Notes under the pieces: model-generated
Told to the model about the DNA's origin: nothing
Databases searched by the model: none
The model's input: the letters and a program-made list of their open reading frames with translations, nothing else
Part shown: piece by piece, positions 1 to 8,424 of the stretch
Numbering within the stretch: position 1 is the first letter of the stretch
How the letters are laid out: each line of letters opens with the position of its first letter
Translations under genes and position numbers: made by a program
DNA from: Gillisella taibaishanensis
Lineage (GTDB): Bacteria > Pseudomonadota > Alphaproteobacteria > Rhizobiales > Rhizobiaceae
Direction: 5' to 3'
Assembly: GCF_001938985.1 (NCBI RefSeq)
Contig: NZ_MKIN01000019.1
Location: 310,001-374,000 of the forward strand
DNA length: 64,000 bases

Positions 1-931
1 GCGGTGGCTCTATGATGAATTCTTCGATGCCGTAGGTTCGCGACAGACGATCCAGTTCTGCGTGCACCTCTTCGGGGGTGCCTGAGAGAATGCTGGGCTT
101 GCGTTCCTCGATTCGGTAATTGACGTCACCGACCTGGCGGGCAAATTCCTCGGCGTGTTCGCGCCGGCCGAGATTGAATTCGGAACCATTCGACAGGAAA
201 ATTCTGAAAATCTTCAAGCCGGCGACACGTTCCGCCGCCTGGGCTTGATCGAGTGCAACATATGCGGAGAGAGCAAGAACAGGGGTCTGTCCGCCCTGCG
301 CGCGATAAGCCTCGAAAGAAGCTTTCAGATTATCCGTGTCGCCATTGAGATGTCCGGCATGGACATAGCCCCAGCCGTGGCGGGCGGCGAGTGTGGCACT
401 GCCAGGGCTTGCCCCAAGCAGGAAGCGTCCCGCAGGAACCGGCGGCACAGGCGTCGCCGCTAATCCGGCAAATGGTTGATCCTCAGGCACCGGGCCGTTC
501 AGAAAAGTCGACAGCGCAGAGAATTGCGTCGCGAAGTCAGGCTTCTTGCCCTGATCGAAAGCCGCCTGGAGCGCAGACGTCGCCAGCGGCAGGCCCCCTG
601 GCGTCTTACCGACGCCGAGATCAACGCGGCCCGGGGCAAGCGACGCCAAAACGCCAAAGACCTCCGCCACCTTGTAGGGACTATAGTGCTGGAGCATCAC
701 GCCGCCAGAGCCAACGCGAATGCGCGAGGTATTGGCGAGGATGAAAGCGATGACGACTTCGGGAGCGGAAATCGCCAGTTCCGGGCTATTGTGGTGCTCC
801 GCCACCCAGAATCGATGGTAGCCTAATTCCTCGGCCCGGCGAGCAAGACGCACTGTCTGCCCCAAAGCCTGCGTTGCCGTGTGCCCTTGGGGGATCGGGC
901 TCTTATCCAAAAGACTCAACCTGTAGGTCAT
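1..931 (-). CDS. LLM-class flavin-dependent oxidoreductase, MsnO8-like (3' end cut by window edge)
   Basis: The reading frame is open from the window edge to an ATG at 931, giving 310 codons without the C-terminus. The N-terminus reads MTYRLSLLDKSPIPQG, followed by HRFWVAEHHN and RIRVGSGGVMLQHYSPYKVAE, which are typical of the MsnO8-like branch of bacterial luciferase-like FMN/F420-dependent monooxygenases. AGAGGTGA lies six bases before the ATG and supports this start. Such enzymes use reduced flavin from a partner reductase to oxidise small organic molecules; the substrate cannot be read from the sequence. It is divergent from the NtaA-type monooxygenase at 1302, with an inverted repeat between them. 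Family assignment is firm, function is not. Confidence 0.85.
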   Translation of the reverse strand, partial: MTYRLSLLDKSPIPQGHTATQALGQTVRLARRAEELGYHRFWVAEHHNSPELAISAPEVVIAFILANTSRIRVGSGGVMLQHYSPYKVAEVFGVLASLAPGRVDLGVGKTPGGLPLATSALQAAFDQGKKPDFATQFSALSTFLNGPVPEDQPFAGLAATPVPPVPAGRFLLGASPGSATLAARHGWGYVHAGHLNGDTDNLKASFEAYRAQGGQTPVLALSAYVALDQAQAAERVAGLKIFRIFLSNGSEFNLGRREHAEEFARQVGDVNYRIEERKPSILSGTPEEVHAELDRLSRTYGIEEFIIEPP

Positions 932-1301
932 GTCGCATCACCTCTTCGATCTATGGATTATATTCTCCATAAATTTAGTGGATTAATGAGGCACGGTTTT
1001 CTCTTTGCACGCACAGGTCGAGAAATTATTGCCCGGCTTCGGCTCACTTAAAGGATGAACTAAAATGTCCGCAGCGAATGAACATCCCGGTGGGTTATCA
1101 TCGTGGGCTGCCAACTGCACATCTCGCTATCTGAGCGACCATCGCGTCGGCCAACCTGATAACTGCAAACGCTAGGCAAGCAATCACATAACGGATAGCG
1201 CGCGATCACTCCCCTTGCACCGCAGCAGCGGCGACGCGATATCAGTCCATGCCAGCTCATTTCCCGGCCGAAGCCTCTAGTCGTAAAAGCGGATTTTCTT
1301 C
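932..1301. other. Divergent intergenic region between two flavin monooxygenase genes
   Basis: About 370 bases without a convincing gene. A 66-codon frame on the minus strand (1060-1260) has no recognisable sequence or good ribosome site. The only structured element I see is the inverted repeat at 952-971, close to the start of the left gene. Promoters for both neighbours should lie here, but I could not identify convincing -35/-10 boxes. Confidence 0.5.
952..971. promoter_or_regulatory. Inverted repeat, candidate operator of the divergent monooxygenase genes
   Basis: TATGGA at 952-957 and TCCATA at 966-971 form an exact 6-bp inverted repeat with an 8-base AT-rich spacer. A further half-like TGGATTAA follows at 979. 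It sits about 20 bases before the start codon of the left gene, where a repressor would block transcription. No regulator gene is adjacent, so the protein that binds is unknown. Confidence 0.35.
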
Positions 1302-2621
1302 ATGCCCAAAACACTTCACCTTACCGCCTTCATGCGTCCCGTCAGCTTGCATACCGGCGCCTGGCGCTATCCGGGCGCGATCGCCGATGCCAATTTCAGT
1401 TTCAGGCATCTGAAAGCCTTTGCTCAAAAGCTCGAGCAGGCCAAGTTCGATGCGTTCTTCATGGCCGACCATCTCGCCGTGCTCAATATGCCGGTCGAAG
1501 CGTTGAAGCGCAGCCATACCGTTACCTCCTTCGAGCCCTTTACGCTGCTGTCGGCCCTCGCAGCCGTTACCGATAAGATTGGCCTTGCCGCGACCGCCTC
1601 CACGACATTTGACGAGCCCTACCATGTGGCCCGCCGGTTTGCCTCGCTGGATCACATCAGCGGCGGCCGTGCGGCATGGAACATTGTCACCACGTCCAAC
1701 CCGGACGCGGCCCGAAATTTCGGTCTTGCCGATCATGTAGAGCATGGAGAGCGTTACAAACGGGCAAGGGAATTCTTCGATGTCGTGACCGGGCTTTGGG
1801 ATAGCTTTGCCGACGACGCCTTTATACGCGATCAGGAAACCGGCATTTTCTTCGATCCTGAAAAGCTCCATGTGCTCGACCACAAGGGGCTAGACTTCGA
1901 CGTAAAAGGACCTCTTAACATTGCCCGCCCGGTTCAGGGCTGGCCTGTTATCGTGCAGGCGGGGCAATCCGAGCCGGGAAAACAACTGGCAGCGGAAACA
2001 GCCGAAGTCGTTTTTGCCGCTCCCCGCGAACTTGCCACCGCCAAAGCGCTTTATGCAGATGTCAAGGGTCGCATGCAGGCAATCGGTCGAGACCCTGGCC
2101 ATCTGAAGATCCTGCCAGCAGCAATGATCGTTGTCGGTGACACGGTGGAGGACGCAAAGGCCAAGCGCGCCACATTGGACAGCCTCGTGCATTATGACAG
2201 CGCGATAGCCTCCCTCTCGATTGCCCTTGGCCATGACGCTTCCGGCTTCGATCCCGATGCGCCTCTGCCCGACATTCCGGACACCAATGCCAGCAAAAGC
2301 GGCCGCGCCGAGGTTCTTCGGTTGGCGCATCAGGAAAACCTGACCGTCAGGCAGTTGGCACAGAGGTATGGTGGTTATGCGGGCCTTGCCTTCGTCGGCA
2401 CGGCCAAAACGATTGCCGACGAGATGGAGCGTTGGCTGCAAGAAAAAGGCGCCGACGGCTTCACCTGCGTCTTTCCGTTCCTGCCGCAGGGCCTTGACGA
2501 TGTTGCGGAAAAGCTGGTTCCGGAATTACAACGTCGTGGCCTTTTCCGCACCGAATATGAAGGCTCGACATTGAGAGAGCACCTTGGCTTGCCGAGGCCG
2601 AAGAACCGCTTTTTTTCCTGA
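1302..2621 (+). CDS. NtaA/SnaA/DszA-family FMN-dependent monooxygenase
   Basis: The 439-residue product has the length and signature segments of the NtaA/SnaA/SoxA(DszA) family: an N-terminal HLTAFMRPVSLHTGAWR, ADANFSFRHL, then AWNIVTTSNPDAARNFG around residues 125-141, and PVIVQAGQSEPG near residue 220. These are reduced-flavin (FMNH2) dependent TIM-barrel monooxygenases that attack compounds such as nitrilotriacetate, dibenzothiophene sulfone or alkyl sulfides, and they need a separate NAD(P)H:FMN reductase, which is not encoded nearby. The gene stands alone and converges on the aldo/keto reductase-Rid gene. A role in scavenging organosulfur or amino-carboxylate compounds is an inference from the family. 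Confidence 0.88.
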   Translation: MPKTLHLTAFMRPVSLHTGAWRYPGAIADANFSFRHLKAFAQKLEQAKFDAFFMADHLAVLNMPVEALKRSHTVTSFEPFTLLSALAAVTDKIGLAATASTTFDEPYHVARRFASLDHISGGRAAWNIVTTSNPDAARNFGLADHVEHGERYKRAREFFDVVTGLWDSFADDAFIRDQETGIFFDPEKLHVLDHKGLDFDVKGPLNIARPVQGWPVIVQAGQSEPGKQLAAETAEVVFAAPRELATAKALYADVKGRMQAIGRDPGHLKILPAAMIVVGDTVEDAKAKRATLDSLVHYDSAIASLSIALGHDASGFDPDAPLPDIPDTNASKSGRAEVLRLAHQENLTVRQLAQRYGGYAGLAFVGTAKTIADEMERWLQEKGADGFTCVFPFLPQGLDDVAEKLVPELQRRGLFRTEYEGSTLREHLGLPRPKNRFFS

Positions 2622-2724
2622 CTGCCCATCCGCCGTCCGTAAGAAGGAGGCCGGGACTAGCTCTGGAAAGCGGCAGCAAAACCGTGCTGGGCATGCCGTT
2701 TTTTCAGTCAGACGATTTCCTCGG

Positions 2725-4188
2725 TTACCCGTCGACCTCGGCCTCCACTTCGATCTCGACTTCGTAATCGCCTATGAGGCTGCCGGCCTGGATCAGTGTG
2801 TTGGCAGGCAGCACGTCGCCGAAGACCCGGCCATGGGCGCGGGAAACCGGCTCCCATTTTTTAGCGTCGCGCAGATAGACGCGGCTGCGAACTACGTCGG
2901 CCATGCGCGCCCCAAGCGGCTGCAGGGCTGCGGCGATCTTGTCGAGAATGTAGGTCGCTTGCGCGCCGGCATCGCCCGGCGCCACACATCGGTCCGTCCC
3001 GTGCGTCGCGGTCGTTCCTGACACGAGAACCCGATTGCCAACCCTCACCGCGCGGCTATAGCCGGCAATCGGCTCCCAAATGCTGCCGGACGACACCCGC
3101 AGCCGTCCGGGCCGCCCCGGAACCGGCTCAGCCGTGTAGACGGACGGAATGGCGTCGAGATGATGGCTAAGGTCACCCGATGCAGTCAGAAAAGGCGGCT
3201 TTCGATATTCGTCCCCGCAATCGCCGGGGATCGGGTTGGTCAAGGCAAAGGCGGTTGCCAGTCTGTCATGATCTTCGGTATCGAGTGCAAATCGGAAGAC
3301 GTTGAGATTGTCGTTGCGATGCTCGCTCTCCCCCAGTCTCGCGCCAATGATCGTGGCGGCCACGGCGGGATGTTCAAGCACCCAGCGGCTGGCGACATTC
3401 GAGAGGGAGACGCCATGTTTGGCGGCAATGTCCCGTGCTGCCCTGAGGATTGCCTGATAAGGCTCCCAACCGCCGGCGGCATCGATGAACCGCTTGTATT
3501 TCGACCGGCTCCAGTCCGCGATTTCGGTTGGTTCAGGCTTGTCCAGCCACTTTTCGGAAAGAAAGCCGCCACACAAGGTGCCGTAGGCCAGCAGTTTGAC
3601 ACCCGTTCTTGCGCAGAGCTGCGCAAGGTCGCCAGCGGCGCGCCGGTCGATCAGCGAGAAGGAGACCTGATTGCTGGCAATCTCGATTCCATCCGCAACG
3701 GCAAGCGCCAGATGAGCCGCATCGAAATTGGTCAATCCGAGATGGCCAATCAATCCTTCCTGCTTCAGAGCCTGCATCTCATGCAAGGCATCGAGCCAGG
3801 CGGGATGTTCAAACGTCCACCAATGAAACTGCAGAAGATCAATCGTATCGACGCCCAGCCGTTCCAAACGCTCCTCAACGCCGCGCCGCACGATCGCAGC
3901 CGTCATCGGGCCAGGTTCCGGGCACCATTTTGTAAATGCGCGGGGTCCGCTTTTGCGGTCATATCGCTTCAGCAGGTGGCCGGTGATAATTTCCGCCGAG
4001 CCGTAGTGATCGGCCATATCGAAACTATCAAAGCCCGCTGCCGCGTAGGCCTGGAGGGCATCTGCCCCCTGCTCCGGGTCAACAGTACTGCCGTCCTTCT
4101 CGATGTCGGCAACTTGCCACAGACCGCAGACGAGCCGGCTGATCTCCAGTCCGGGGGCCAGGACGATGCGTTCGGGTGTGTTGGTCAT
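2725..4188 (-). CDS. Aldo/keto reductase fused to a C-terminal Rid (YjgF/YER057c/UK114) domain
   Basis: 487 residues from the ATG at 4188, which has AAGGAA seven bases before it; the open frame continues upstream to 4422 but inside the preceding permease gene. Residues 1 to about 330 are an aldo/keto reductase with the tetrad visible as FDMADHYGSAE (Asp, Tyr), FTKWCPEPG (Lys) and LLQFHWW (His). Residues about 355-487 are a Rid domain ending in IGDYEVEIEVEAEV. A gapless alignment of its last strands with E. coli RidA puts Asn463 (in LPANTL) where RidA has its substrate-binding Arg105 (FPARSC), so enamine/imine deaminase activity may be absent. It is the last gene of the minus-strand liv-type operon and resembles the reductase at 8783. 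Confidence 0.85.
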   Translation of the reverse strand: MTNTPERIVLAPGLEISRLVCGLWQVADIEKDGSTVDPEQGADALQAYAAAGFDSFDMADHYGSAEIITGHLLKRYDRKSGPRAFTKWCPEPGPMTAAIVRRGVEERLERLGVDTIDLLQFHWWTFEHPAWLDALHEMQALKQEGLIGHLGLTNFDAAHLALAVADGIEIASNQVSFSLIDRRAAGDLAQLCARTGVKLLAYGTLCGGFLSEKWLDKPEPTEIADWSRSKYKRFIDAAGGWEPYQAILRAARDIAAKHGVSLSNVASRWVLEHPAVAATIIGARLGESEHRNDNLNVFRFALDTEDHDRLATAFALTNPIPGDCGDEYRKPPFLTASGDLSHHLDAIPSVYTAEPVPGRPGRLRVSSGSIWEPIAGYSRAVRVGNRVLVSGTTATHGTDRCVAPGDAGAQATYILDKIAAALQPLGARMADVVRSRVYLRDAKKWEPVSRAHGRVFGDVLPANTLIQAGSLIGDYEVEIEVEAEVDG

Positions 4189-4192
4189 GCGG

Positions 4193-5164
4193 CTATTCCT
4201 TGCGGGCTGTGGAACGCTTGAGCGCCAATCGAATGGAGGCGGCGGTTTCGCCAAACAGGCCTTGCGGCCGCCAAAGCAGCACGAGGCACAGGCCGACACC
4301 GATGGCGACGATTTGCAGCGAGGCGGCACGCGCCTGCTGATCGGCGGGAATAAAGGCAGAGACGGCCGCAGCGCTGAGGGCCCAGAGACCCCAGACAAGG
4401 ACGGCGCCTGCGATGGCGCCACGGTTGCTGCCGGAGCCGCCGACGATCAACATTGCCCAGACCTGAAAGGTCAGGATTGGCATGTAATTGTCAGGTGCGA
4501 TGAAGCCGATGAAATGCGCCTGGCACGCGCCCGCCAGCCCCATGATGGCGCCACCGAGCGTGAAGGCTTGAAGGCGGAAGCGAATGGCGCGTTTACCCAG
4601 GGTCTGCGCCGCTATCTCGTCTTCACGGATGGCGCGCAGCACGCGGCCCCAGGGGCTTTTGGCCAGATGCTGCAAGGCGACATGCAGGAGCACGACGACC
4701 AGTGCGATGACGGCGAGATTGGCAAGACTGAATAGCAGGCTATTGCCTTGCAGGCTCGCGAAAGGCCGGGGAATGAAGCCGATACCGAAGGCACCGCCGG
4801 TCACACCTTGTAGGTTGAGCATGCAGAGCTGCACGGTAACGGCGACGCCGAAGGTGGCGATTGCGAGATAATCCGAGCGTAGCCGGATGGTCAGCGCACC
4901 GATGGCAAAAGACAGCAGGCCCGCGACGAGTGCTGCGCCAAGCCAACCGATGATGACGGGCAAATCAAAGCCGCCGAACCGGTCTGCAACCGGGGGCGTT
5001 GTCAGCAGTGCCGATGTATAGGCGCCAACCGCCACGAAACCCGCGATGCCGACGTTGAAGAGGCCGGTCATGCCCCATTGGACGTTAAGGCCGAGGCTGA
5101 TGATGGCATAGGTCAGCGCCATCGACAGGAAGAAGGCGCCGTAGGCGAGAATATCGAGCGTCAT
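4193..5164 (-). CDS. Branched-chain-amino-acid-type ABC transporter permease (LivM family)
   Basis: 323 residues starting MTLDILAYGAFFLSMALTYA, with the family segment NVQWGMTGLFNVGIAGFVAVGAY near the N-terminus, the cytoplasmic-loop motif GRVLRAIREDEIAAQTLGK and the closing LVLLWRPQGLFG. Hydrophobic segments run through almost the whole protein, as expected for an inner-membrane permease. I placed the start at 5164, where the ATG overlaps the TGA of the upstream LivH-type gene as ATGA; the longer frame to 5425 has no such support. It should pair with the LivH-type permease at 5161-6072 and the two ATPases. The binding protein for this importer is encoded on the opposite strand at 9831. Confidence 0.93.
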   Translation of the reverse strand: MTLDILAYGAFFLSMALTYAIISLGLNVQWGMTGLFNVGIAGFVAVGAYTSALLTTPPVADRFGGFDLPVIIGWLGAALVAGLLSFAIGALTIRLRSDYLAIATFGVAVTVQLCMLNLQGVTGGAFGIGFIPRPFASLQGNSLLFSLANLAVIALVVVLLHVALQHLAKSPWGRVLRAIREDEIAAQTLGKRAIRFRLQAFTLGGAIMGLAGACQAHFIGFIAPDNYMPILTFQVWAMLIVGGSGSNRGAIAGAVLVWGLWALSAAAVSAFIPADQQARAASLQIVAIGVGLCLVLLWRPQGLFGETAASIRLALKRSTARKE

Positions 5165-6072
5165 GCGGCTTTTCCAAACAGGCCGCGCGGGCGAAGCAAG
5201 AGCACCGCGATCAGGATGATAAAGGACACCGCCGCGCGCCATTCGGCACCGACGACCTGAACAGCGAAAGCCTCGCAGATCCCGATGATCAACCCGGCAA
5301 GAACAGCGCCGGGAACGCTGCCGATACCGCCAAGAATGGCTGCGGCAAACAGAGGCAACAGCAGATCGTGGCCAAGATAGGGACGGATCTGCACCAGAAG
5401 ACCGCTCATGACCCCCGCCACGCAAGCCAAGGCCGCGCCCAGGAACCAGACCATACGGATAACCTTGCGTACATCGATCCCGGCGATACCGGCAAGAGCG
5501 GGATTTTCGCTGACGGCACGCATCGATCGGCCCATATCCGTGCGCGTCATCACCAGATGCGTAACAATCACCGTCAGCAGCGCCAGCACCAGCATGAGCA
5601 ATTGGTCCGGCGTGGCACGCAACCCGCCGCCGAGCTTCATGGCCATCTGTAGGGCCCGGGTAAAATAGGCCGGGCGGGAGGTGAAGAGGAATTCCAGCAG
5701 GCTTCGAAGCGCAAGCGACGCGCCAAAGCTTGCCATGACCATGATGATCACAGCGCTGCCGCGCCGGCGAAAGCTGGCAAACAGAAGCGCATCGACAATA
5801 AGCGCGAGAAGTCCAGTCATCAGCATCGCAACGACGAGCGCAAGCGGCAGCGACCAGCCAAAGGAAAATGGCGCAATCGGACGCGATAGGCCGGATGCCA
5901 TAGCGCCCAGCGCGCCGCTGACGGCCATGGCAAAATACGCGCCCCAGGACAGCAATTCGCCATGGGCGAAGTTGGCAAAGCGCAGGATGGAATAGGTCAG
6001 GGTCACACCTACAGCGCCGAGCCCGATGATGGCGCCCGCCACAAGTCCGTCCATCAGGAATTGCGCCGTCAT
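5161..6072 (-). CDS. Branched-chain-amino-acid-type ABC transporter permease (LivH family)
   Basis: 303 residues with the diagnostic N-terminal stretch GLGAVGVTLTYSILRFANFAHGE, the cytoplasmic-loop motif GRSMRAVSENPALAGIAGIDV, and IIGICEAFAVQVVGAEW followed by LLLRPRGLFG at the C-terminus. Multiple hydrophobic helices fit an inner-membrane channel subunit. The gene overlaps both neighbours by four bases (ATGA), so translation of livF-, livH- and livM-like genes is probably coupled. The actual solute is unknown: Liv-type importers also carry amides, urea, aromatic acids and other small polar molecules. Confidence 0.93.
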   Translation of the reverse strand: MTAQFLMDGLVAGAIIGLGAVGVTLTYSILRFANFAHGELLSWGAYFAMAVSGALGAMASGLSRPIAPFSFGWSLPLALVVAMLMTGLLALIVDALLFASFRRRGSAVIIMVMASFGASLALRSLLEFLFTSRPAYFTRALQMAMKLGGGLRATPDQLLMLVLALLTVIVTHLVMTRTDMGRSMRAVSENPALAGIAGIDVRKVIRMVWFLGAALACVAGVMSGLLVQIRPYLGHDLLLPLFAAAILGGIGSVPGAVLAGLIIGICEAFAVQVVGAEWRAAVSFIILIAVLLLRPRGLFGKAA

Positions 6073-6809
6073 GGTGCAGCCCTTTCCTGCTCGCGGCGGC
6101 CGAGATAGATGCCCGCGATCAGCGGGTCGTCCGCGAGGCCTGTCGGGCTTCCTTCATGCCTGATCCGGCCTTCGGCCAGAATCACGGCGCGGTCGGCAAT
6201 GGCAAGCGCTGCCTTGACGTTCTGCTCCACCAGAATGACCGTCACGCCGTCGGCGTTGATCGTTTTCAGCATGGAAAACACCTCGCTCACCAGTTTCGGA
6301 GACAGGCCGGCCGAGGGCTCATCGAGGATGATGACAGGCGGATTGAGCGCAAGCGCCCGCGCGACGGCCAGCATCTGCCGTTGACCGCCGGAGAGCGCGC
6401 CCGCAAGCCGCGTCGGCTTGACGGCAAGATCCGAGAAGCGGGCGTAAAGCGCATCGATACGCCCTGCCCGCTCAGAGCGCGGCAGATGCGCGACGGCAAT
6501 CTGCAGGTTTTCATGGATGCTCATGCCGGCGAAAACATTTTCCGTCTGCGGCACGAAAGCCAAACCCTCGGCGACTTTGCGATGCGGCGCGACATGGGTG
6601 ATATCGCGGCCTTCCAGCTCAATGCGGCCGGAAAAAACCGGAACCACCCCTGCAATCGCCTTGACGAAAGTCGATTTCCCCGCCCCGTTTGGGCCGAGCA
6701 AAACCAGCAATTCGCCTGCTCTGACATCAAGATCGACACCCTGAACGATCGGCAGGTCTGGCTCGTAGCCCGCGACCAGGGCGCTGGTTTTTAACACGCT
6801 GCGGCTCAT
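6069..6809 (-). CDS. ABC transporter ATP-binding protein (LivF family)
   Basis: 246 residues with Walker A GPNGAGKST at 39-47, Q-loop VPQTENVFAGM, signature ALSGGQRQML, Walker B VIILDEPSAGLSP and the switch histidine region replaced by the LivF-typical VEQNVKAAL. The tail IAGIYLGR is also characteristic. It supplies one of the two nucleotide-binding subunits of the importer and overlaps the LivG-type gene upstream by four bases. Nothing unusual is seen. Confidence 0.94.
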   Translation of the reverse strand: MSRSVLKTSALVAGYEPDLPIVQGVDLDVRAGELLVLLGPNGAGKSTFVKAIAGVVPVFSGRIELEGRDITHVAPHRKVAEGLAFVPQTENVFAGMSIHENLQIAVAHLPRSERAGRIDALYARFSDLAVKPTRLAGALSGGQRQMLAVARALALNPPVIILDEPSAGLSPKLVSEVFSMLKTINADGVTVILVEQNVKAALAIADRAVILAEGRIRHEGSPTGLADDPLIAGIYLGRREQERAAP

Positions 6810-7600
6810 GGCGTGCCCCCGAGATAGGCCTCGATCACGTCAGGATTGGCCGCCACGTCGGCCGGGGAGCCCTCGGCAAGATGCTTGCCACCCGCCATGG
6901 CAATAACGCGGGAGCAGAGGCGGCTGACCATGTCCATGTTGTGCTCGATCAGCAGGATTGCCGTGCCCGAGCGATTGAGTTCGACGATCCGGGAGATGAT
7001 GACTTCCAGAAGCGACGGATTGACGCCGGCTGCGGGTTCATCGAGCAGGATCACGCGGGGATCCGCCATCAGCACCCGGGCAAGTTCCAGCAGCTTGCGC
7101 TGGCCACCGGACAACACCCGGGCCGGCTGCGTCTCCAGATGAGAGAGGGTGACGAAATCCAGAATGGACCGCGCCTTCTCACGCAAACGCCGCTCCTGGG
7201 CGCACACAATGCCCGGTCGCAGAAAATTGGCGATCAGGCTTTCTCCCACCTGGGCCTGCCCTCCCACCAGAAGGTTGTCGATAAGCGTCATCTCTGAAAA
7301 GGGGCGTGGGATCTGGAAGGTCCGAGCCAGTCCGTAGCCGATCCGGTCTTCCGGCGGCGCCGTCGTCACATCATGGCCGCTGATCAGCAGCTGTCCGGCG
7401 CTAGGCCGAAGGCTGCCGGCGATCATGTTGAACATCGTGGTCTTGCCTGCGCCGTTCGGGCCGATCAACCCCAGCATTTCGCCAGCACCCAATGTCAGCG
7501 ACATGCCCGACACCGCCACCATGCCGCTGAACCGGCGCGTGAGGTCTATCGCCTCAACGACGTCTTCGGTCTCGGCAGCGGTTGAAGGAGCGGGGTTCAT
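6806..7600 (-). CDS. ABC transporter ATP-binding protein (LivG family)
   Basis: 264 residues from the ATG at 7600. A TTG at 7639 would add 13 residues, but it overlaps the palindrome that probably serves as operator, so I prefer the ATG even though its ribosome site is weak. Walker A is GPNGAGKTT, the LivG insert reads ARTFQIPRPFSEMTLIDNLLVG, the signature is VLSGGQRKLLELAR and Walker B is VILLDEPAAGVNP. It ends in the usual DVIEAYLGG. This is the first gene of the minus-strand operon livG-livF-livH-livM-AKR/Rid, divergent from the GntR regulator gene. Confidence 0.92.
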   Translation of the reverse strand: MNPAPSTAAETEDVVEAIDLTRRFSGMVAVSGMSLTLGAGEMLGLIGPNGAGKTTMFNMIAGSLRPSAGQLLISGHDVTTAPPEDRIGYGLARTFQIPRPFSEMTLIDNLLVGGQAQVGESLIANFLRPGIVCAQERRLREKARSILDFVTLSHLETQPARVLSGGQRKLLELARVLMADPRVILLDEPAAGVNPSLLEVIISRIVELNRSGTAILLIEHNMDMVSRLCSRVIAMAGGKHLAEGSPADVAANPDVIEAYLGGTP

Positions 7601-7630
7601 GCAAATTCGATCTTGATTTGATTTGTGATG

Positions 7631-7640
7631 TTTGATCAAA
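7631..7640. promoter_or_regulatory. Perfect palindrome in the divergent promoter region, candidate GntR operator
   Basis: TTTGATCAAA is an exact 10-bp palindrome lying between the LivG-type start (7600) and the GntR regulator start (7699). FadR/FCD-type GntR proteins often bind short TNGTNNNACNA-like or TGATCA-like palindromes beside their own gene. Position and symmetry suggest autoregulation and control of both operons; binding is inferred. Confidence 0.45.
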
Positions 7641-7698
7641 CTTTATGGTGGGCGGAAAATCAATCGGAAATTTGTGCGAAGGTTGGGACGAGGCAGGG

Positions 7699-8412
7699 AT
7701 GAGTGAAACCGCAAATAGCCGCGTTGTCAGTCTTGCGCCGGTCGGTCGTGAAACGGTGCAGGACCGGGTTTATGCGCAGTTGCGGCAAACGCTGATCATT
7801 GGCGGGTTCGAAGCCGGCGATGCGCTGCGGATCGTCGATCTCGCCGAGCGCCTGCAGACCAGCACTATGCCGGTGCGCGAAGCACTTGGCCGGCTCGTTT
7901 CGGAAAAGGCGCTTGAGGCGATGCCAAACCGGACGGTCCGCGTGCCCCTGATCACGCGCCAACGTCTCGACGATCTGGAACGCGCACGGCTGCTGATCGA
8001 GGGCCGTCTCGTGGAACTGGCGATTTCCCGTCTGACACAGGAGGATTTCGCAGCCCTGCGTCAGATCAACCGCGACTGCGACCAGGCCTTCGAGACCCAT
8101 GGACAGGACATCGGCCCCGTCACCTCGCAATATAACCAGCGCTTTCACTTCCACATCTACCAGGCGGCCGGATCGCAGGTGCTGATCCCCATCGTTGAAA
8201 GCCTCTGGCTGCAATCCGGCCCGGTCGTGCGCGCCGCCGCCCAAATCCATGACGAGCAGGGTGGACTTGCGGCAACCCATCACCATTGGGCCTTGATCGA
8301 TGCCCTCGCCCGCCAGGATCAGCAGGCCTGCCTGCGGGCGCTATCCGACGACATCGGCCGGTCCTTTGATCTCGTGCGGTCGCGTCTTGGCGCCGACGAT
8401 GCGGCTGTGTGA
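7699..8412 (+). CDS. GntR-family transcriptional regulator, FadR/FCD subfamily
   Basis: 237 residues from the ATG at 7699 (MSETANSR); the open frame could begin at 7645 but the added residues look non-coding. Residues about 20-85 form the winged helix (RVYAQLRQTLIIGGFEAGD, then QTSTMPVREALGRL). The C-terminal FCD all-helical domain shows acidic and histidine ligands of the usual metal site: LIEGRLVELA, YNQRFHFHIYQAAG and ATHHHWALIDAL. Such domains often bind carboxylates or metal-carboxylate complexes. It leads a plus-strand operon with a TIGR04076 gene, an aldo/keto reductase and the solute-binding protein, and is divergent from the transporter operon, so it is the likely local repressor. 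Confidence 0.9.
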   Translation: MSETANSRVVSLAPVGRETVQDRVYAQLRQTLIIGGFEAGDALRIVDLAERLQTSTMPVREALGRLVSEKALEAMPNRTVRVPLITRQRLDDLERARLLIEGRLVELAISRLTQEDFAALRQINRDCDQAFETHGQDIGPVTSQYNQRFHFHIYQAAGSQVLIPIVESLWLQSGPVVRAAAQIHDEQGGLAATHHHWALIDALARQDQQACLRALSDDIGRSFDLVRSRLGADDAAV

Positions 8413-8424
8413 GGAGACCTGACC

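Noticed and set aside
3160..4221. 353-codon open frame on the plus strand
   Set aside because: It runs antisense to the aldo/keto reductase-Rid gene; no recognisable protein pattern, and the opposite strand has a complete catalytic tetrad.
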